Translations under genes and position numbers: made by a program
Shown: positions 7,438 through 10,615 of the stretch, one piece after another
How the letters are laid out: every line of letters begins with the position of its first letter
How positions within the stretch are numbered: the first letter of the stretch is position 1
Assembly: GCA_024691665.1 (NCBI GenBank)
Contig: JAILNJ010000041.1
Span: 1-10,615 of the forward strand
Source of the DNA: Gammaproteobacteria bacterium
Lineage (GTDB): Bacteria; Bacillota_I; Bacilli_A; Izemoplasmatales; UBA1188
Reading direction: 5' to 3'
Length of the DNA stretch: 10,615 nt
Notes under the pieces: model-generated
What the model saw: the letters and a program-made list of their open reading frames with translations, nothing else
Told to the model about the DNA's origin: nothing
Databases searched by the model: none

Positions 7438-8400
7438 TTATTTCTTTAATACACTTAATAATTTGTCTACTGTTGTAAATGCGAGTGATAAATAAGTATC
7501 TGCGGCACCATAGTAGATTGCAATTCTTCCTTTATTATCTACTAGTGCTGCACATGGGAATACTACGTTTGGAACGAATCCAATTGTCTCATACTCCATT
7601 TCTGGAGTCATAAGATAATTGTCAGTTCTTCCAATTACTTTAGATGGATCATTTAAATCAAGGAGAGCTGCGCCAATGCTATATACCATACCTGCACAAG
7701 TCTTAGTAACTCCATGATAGATCAAAATCCATCCCTCTTTTGTTTCAATTGGGAATGGTCCTGCACCGATCTTTGTTGATTGCCACCATTGCCAACTAGG
7801 TTTCATTACAAGTTTATGTTTTCCCCAATATACTAAATCTTTACTATATGAAATAAAGATATCGCCAAATGGTGTATGTCCTCCATCTGATGGACGAGAG
7901 AGCATTGCGAATTCACCATTTATCTTTTTAGGGAATAATACACCATTTCTATTAAATGGTAAGAATGGACTAGAAATAAATGTATATTTCTTGAAATCCT
8001 TAGTTTCAGCAAGACCGATTGTTGGAGCACCATTGCTACCGTTACACCACATGATATAGAAAGTGCCATCAATCTTCACAACTCTAGGATCGTATGCGTA
8101 TTCAATTTCGTGTTTACTACCATCTACATTATAGAACACAATTGGGTCTTTATTAATTTTAAAATTAATACCATCTTCACTTTCGCCATAATATAGATAT
8201 GGAATGGTAGACTTAGTATCTCCTCTAAATATTCCAACAAACTTAGAATTGAATTCCACAACTGCACTATTAAAAGCTCTAGCGATTGTTTCATTAGGGT
8301 TTCTACCAATTATAGGGTTCTTGGAATATCTCCAAATAATACTACCATCAGTACATTCTTCGTATGGAATTTGGAGTGTTTTCTTTTCTTCTTGCTTCAT
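7438..8400 (-). CDS. Glycoside hydrolase family 130 protein, probable beta-mannoside phosphorylase
   Basis: This 320-residue protein has no signal peptide and should act in the cytoplasm. It is a five-bladed beta-propeller family, and long conserved stretches identify it: RAFNSAVVEF (41-50), YAYDPRVV (101-108), LPFNRNGVLFPKKI (147-160), LSRPSDGGHTPFGDI (167-181), STKIGAGPFPIET (208-220) and YHGV (228-231). Asp104 is the likely general acid. Arg151, Asn152, Lys210 and His229 sit where phosphorylase members hold phosphate. Known GH130 enzymes of this type convert beta-mannosides and phosphate to mannose 1-phosphate; the linkage (beta-1,4 or beta-1,2) cannot be told here. It resembles the GH130_2 subgroup. 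The ATG has GAGG 7 nt ahead. The gene heads the transporter operon, matching an intracellular step after import. Confidence 0.92.
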   Translation of the reverse strand: MKQEEKKTLQIPYEECTDGSIIWRYSKNPIIGRNPNETIARAFNSAVVEFNSKFVGIFRGDTKSTIPYLYYGESEDGINFKINKDPIVFYNVDGSKHEIEYAYDPRVVKIDGTFYIMWCNGSNGAPTIGLAETKDFKKYTFISSPFLPFNRNGVLFPKKINGEFAMLSRPSDGGHTPFGDIFISYSKDLVYWGKHKLVMKPSWQWWQSTKIGAGPFPIETKEGWILIYHGVTKTCAGMVYSIGAALLDLNDPSKVIGRTDNYLMTPEMEYETIGFVPNVVFPCAALVDNKGRIAIYYGAADTYLSLAFTTVDKLLSVLKK

Positions 8401-8413
8401 ATTCTTACCTCAT

Positions 8414-8443
8414 AACTGGACGAGGCGCAAACCTCGTCCAGTT
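8414..8443. terminator. Perfect 12-bp stem between the surface protein gene and GH130; T-rich tract on the plus-strand side
   Basis: AACTGGACGAGG (8414-8425) and CCTCGTCCAGTT (8432-8443) are exact inverted copies around a 6-nt loop. The T-rich tract follows on the plus strand (TTCTTTTTT, then TTTTTTT), so as an intrinsic terminator it would stop plus-strand transcripts, yet no plus-strand gene is present. On the minus strand the stem has an A-rich tract before it and only TT after it. It lies 22 nt after the preceding stop codon and 13 nt before the GH130 ATG. It may be a partial terminator, an mRNA processing or stabilising stem, or an operator. Confidence 0.6.
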
Positions 8444-8465
8444 TCTTTTTTAAATGTTTTTTTAA

Positions 8466-10615
8466 TTATGCAACTTCGATTGAATGACCTAATGTTAAAT
8501 CATCAACATATAGATATACATCGCCAGCATTCTTTGAATAAATAATTACAGAGATTGCTGCGATATCTGCTTCACTGAAATTAAATGAATATGCTGTCAT
8601 TCCTGTGTTAGCAATAAATGGAACATCGAACCACTTATCACTTGCAGAACCGCCTGCTACAAAGATTTTTTCATTTGTAGTAGTAGTTAATACAATCTTA
8701 ATTTTGATTGTTCCTGCATTGTTATAGTAGTTTCCAAGTTTTACTAATAACATATCTGCTTCACCTAAAGATGAACCTGTAGAATATGTATAATTAAATA
8801 CCTTTTCTTTTCCAGCTTGCATATTAACAACTTTAGAGTTATCTTTTGATCTACTATTCATTCCTCCACCAGTTGCCCATGTAGCTCCGCCATCAGTAGA
8901 TACTTGTTTTGTCCAGTTAGCACCTGAATATGCTGAATTTCCACTTCCGTCTTCGAAATCAAGTTTTAATACATCTGTATGTTTAGGAATAACGTTTAGA
9001 GGTTTAGTTTCAACTGTGTATCCTTTGAATTGTAATTTTAGATCATCAATATAGAGATAACTTTGAGCAGTTGCCTTAACAACGAATACGATTTCTTTAA
9101 CATTTACTGGTTTTTCAAGAGACCATGTAACTTCATGGAATGAATATGTACCAGATGTAGTAGTGAATAATTCGAAGTCATTCTTACCAACTAAGTAAGT
9201 TTCTGTACCATTAACATCAACTAACTTAATCTTTAATTGAATACTTGAAGCACCATTAAACCAGTTACCAAGTCTTACAGAGATGAAGTCGCAAATACCG
9301 CGTTCTGCTGATGTGAATGTATAAGTATTTCTTCTTGTATATGTATCTGAAGACATATTGATGAATAAAGAATTTTCATTCTTGTAATACATCTTACCTT
9401 CAGATGGAGCTTTCCAAGCATCAGTATAAACTTCTTGTTTCCATGAACTTGTAGTATTTGTACTGAAAGTCATATTAACGTCCATTGGTTTAAATGTATC
9501 AAGAACACCAGTGAATCCTTGGAATAATCCAGATGCTTCTACTACTTCTAATGCAGTACCACGTTTAACAACCTTGAGTTTGAGTGAGAATGCTTGAGCG
9601 CCAGTTGCTACAGAAGTAACATTAACGAATCTCATATCATCACTTAATGTGTAAGTGAATGGCATAACAACTTCATCAGTTACACCTTGAACAACTTTAG
9701 TCATGTTGAGTGAAGCGATACGTCCTTCAGTTTGGCTTTGGATTGATACGTCATATTTAACACCGTTAGATGTGATAGCTAATACTCTATCTGGAACATT
9801 TTCAATTTGATATTCAACAGATGATTCAGTACCAGCAGTTAAATTCTTAGCGATGATATCACCCATAATGATTGATTTCATTTTCCAGTCTGGTGTAGAT
9901 CCAGGAATCTTAATTAATACGTCAACTTTATCGAAATAATTAACAACTTCAGAAATGTCGTTCATATTTAAGATTGCTAATGCATCAGTTAATTTGTAGT
10001 CATGATTATCATAGTTAATCTTCCAGTTTTCATCATCGAGTCTGATGTTAACAATAACGATATTATTATCTAATACGTTTAATGCGTATTTAGCGAATAC
10101 ACCGTTTTCAGAATTTCTTAATTGAATAGTGATTGTAGCAATACCATCATTTAAGAATGTGAATTGTAATGCATTGAATGCTTTATCAAGTCCTAAATCA
10201 AATCCAAAACGGTGTGCACTTCCTGCTGACTTGAAGTTAAGCTTTGCATACTTGTGGCCATTATCTGTGACTAATTCAACAGAATCAGTAGTTGATGCAG
10301 CCCAAGCTGTCATATATTCATCGCAATCAACATTTTCAGTTAATTCTGCAGTGCCATCAACATGTTCTAAATCAGTGATGTTAACAGTTTCACTAGCTTC
10401 ACTTGGCATAACGAATCCAACTTCTTTTTCTTCTTTTAAGTAAAGAATATGGTTTGCATTATCCCATCCACCAACAGCTTCAAACTTAACAACTTCAGAC
10501 TTAGTAGCTGTGTAAGAAGTGATAGTAGATGCTTCACCATTAACTTTTAAGCTAATACCTGTGAAAGCTACAGTTGCAACATTTGTTGCTGTCTTAGTAA
10601 TAGTGATAGTTCCTT
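8466..10615 (-). CDS. Large secreted multi-domain protein with beta-sandwich modules, 5' end outside the window
   Basis: The frame is open to the right edge, giving at least 715 residues before TAA. A Met at 10409 is internal: the 68 codons before it read as good protein, and GFVMPSEASETVNI spanning it looks like the end of a bacterial Ig-like or InlB-type repeat. Next come a beta-rich region at about 10350-9850, possibly another binding module ending MKSIIMGDIIA, an Ig-like stretch (about 9840-9560), and two related C-terminal modules. The protein ends GHSIEVA with no LPXTG or other anchor, so it is either free or held through missing N-terminal domains. No catalytic motif is visible in this part. 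It may be the binding tail of a large polysaccharide-degrading enzyme, but that is inference. Its TAA lies 65 bp before the GH130 ATG, with the 12-bp stem between. Confidence 0.85.
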   Translation of the reverse strand, partial: GTITITKTATNVATVAFTGISLKVNGEASTITSYTATKSEVVKFEAVGGWDNANHILYLKEEKEVGFVMPSEASETVNITDLEHVDGTAELTENVDCDEYMTAWAASTTDSVELVTDNGHKYAKLNFKSAGSAHRFGFDLGLDKAFNALQFTFLNDGIATITIQLRNSENGVFAKYALNVLDNNIVIVNIRLDDENWKINYDNHDYKLTDALAILNMNDISEVVNYFDKVDVLIKIPGSTPDWKMKSIIMGDIIAKNLTAGTESSVEYQIENVPDRVLAITSNGVKYDVSIQSQTEGRIASLNMTKVVQGVTDEVVMPFTYTLSDDMRFVNVTSVATGAQAFSLKLKVVKRGTALEVVEASGLFQGFTGVLDTFKPMDVNMTFSTNTTSSWKQEVYTDAWKAPSEGKMYYKNENSLFINMSSDTYTRRNTYTFTSAERGICDFISVRLGNWFNGASSIQLKIKLVDVNGTETYLVGKNDFELFTTTSGTYSFHEVTWSLEKPVNVKEIVFVVKATAQSYLYIDDLKLQFKGYTVETKPLNVIPKHTDVLKLDFEDGSGNSAYSGANWTKQVSTDGGATWATGGGMNSRSKDNSKVVNMQAGKEKVFNYTYSTGSSLGEADMLLVKLGNYYNNAGTIKIKIVLTTTTNEKIFVAGGSASDKWFDVPFIANTGMTAYSFNFSEADIAAISVIIYSKNAGDVYLYVDDLTLGHSIEVA
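8487..9476 (-). repeat. Tandem pair of carbohydrate-binding-like modules at the C-terminus of the large secreted protein
   Basis: Two modules of about 150-160 residues lie at 9476-9027 and 8966-8487. They share ordered landmarks: RLGNWFNGASSIQLKIKLV against KLGNYYNNAGTIKIKIVLT, ETYLVGKNDFELF against KIFVAGGSASDKWFDVPF, and YLYIDDLKL against YLYVDDLTL. The YxYxDDL ending is common in jelly-roll binding modules. Residues between them (about 8967-9026) form a short linker. DNA-level similarity is low, so this is not a recent duplication. Confidence 0.75.

Noticed and set aside
8151..8170. A 20-bp perfect palindrome inside the GH130 gene.
   Set aside because: It consists only of A and T and encodes an in-frame Ile-Asn-Phe-Lys-Ile-Asn stretch, so chance in AT-rich coding DNA is the simpler explanation. 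It has no loop for a good RNA hairpin.
8204..8545. Plus-strand open frame of 113 codons spanning the GH130 start and the stem.
   Set aside because: It lies antisense to two well-supported genes, has no recognisable domain, and reads through the 12-bp stem.
8401..8560. A possible promoter for GH130 upstream of the stem (TTGCAT and several TATA-like words).
   Set aside because: The spacing and sequence do not give a convincing -35/-10 pair, and AT-rich DNA yields such words often. The transcription start could lie inside the upstream gene.
10409..10409. Met codon as the start of the large secreted protein.
   Set aside because: There is no signal peptide after it, it sits inside an Ig-like motif, and the frame stays open with sensible protein to the window edge.
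10129..10443. Plus-strand open frame of 104 codons near the right edge.
   Set aside because: It is antisense to the large secreted protein, whose own frame is open through the whole stretch.

Overview
The window is AT-rich (roughly one third G+C by eye) and almost fully coding. Every supported gene is on the minus strand, so the reading order runs from the right edge to the left edge. All six visible stop codons are TAA. Trp is encoded by TGG, and no in-frame TGA is needed, so the standard code fits. Two genes encode Cys-lipobox lipoproteins and a third is a lipoprotein solute-binding protein. The transporter is of the LplABC/YtcP type. This points to a low-G+C Bacillota, perhaps a gut- or rumen-type relative of Acholeplasma, Anaeroplasma or Erysipelotrichales. 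That placement is inference and no marker gene is present.

Layout in transcription order: (1) the 3' end of a long, apparently secreted multi-domain protein (right edge to 8466), with an Ig-like segment and several beta-sandwich modules, the last two a clear tandem duplicate; (2) a 65-bp gap holding a perfect 12-bp stem; (3) a cytoplasmic GH130 enzyme, probably a beta-mannoside phosphorylase; (4) an LplB-type permease; (5) a YtcP/LplC/AraQ-type permease; (6) a large sugar-binding lipoprotein; (7) a lipoprotein glycosidase of clan GH-A fold with visible acid/base and nucleophile glutamates; (8) a lipoprotein of at least 827 residues, cut by the left edge, with a fibronectin-III-like domain and four carbohydrate-binding-like modules.

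Genes 3 to 8 are separated by -1 to 16 bp and form one compact glycan-utilisation operon. The inferred scheme is that the surface lipoproteins bind and trim a polysaccharide or glycoprotein glycan, the binding protein and two permeases import the oligosaccharide, and GH130 cleaves a terminal mannoside inside the cell by phosphorolysis. No ATPase gene is present, which is usual for this transporter class because a shared MsmK/UgpC-like ATPase is generally encoded elsewhere.

The best non-coding signals are three RNA-scale structures. One is a hairpin that sequesters the Shine-Dalgarno sequence of the last lipoprotein gene, overlapping the previous stop codon. One is a long imperfect inverted repeat inside the GH-A gene. 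One is the 12-bp stem ahead of GH130, whose T-rich tract lies on the wrong side to terminate minus-strand transcription. I saw no RNA genes, CRISPR arrays, insertion sequences or phage genes.
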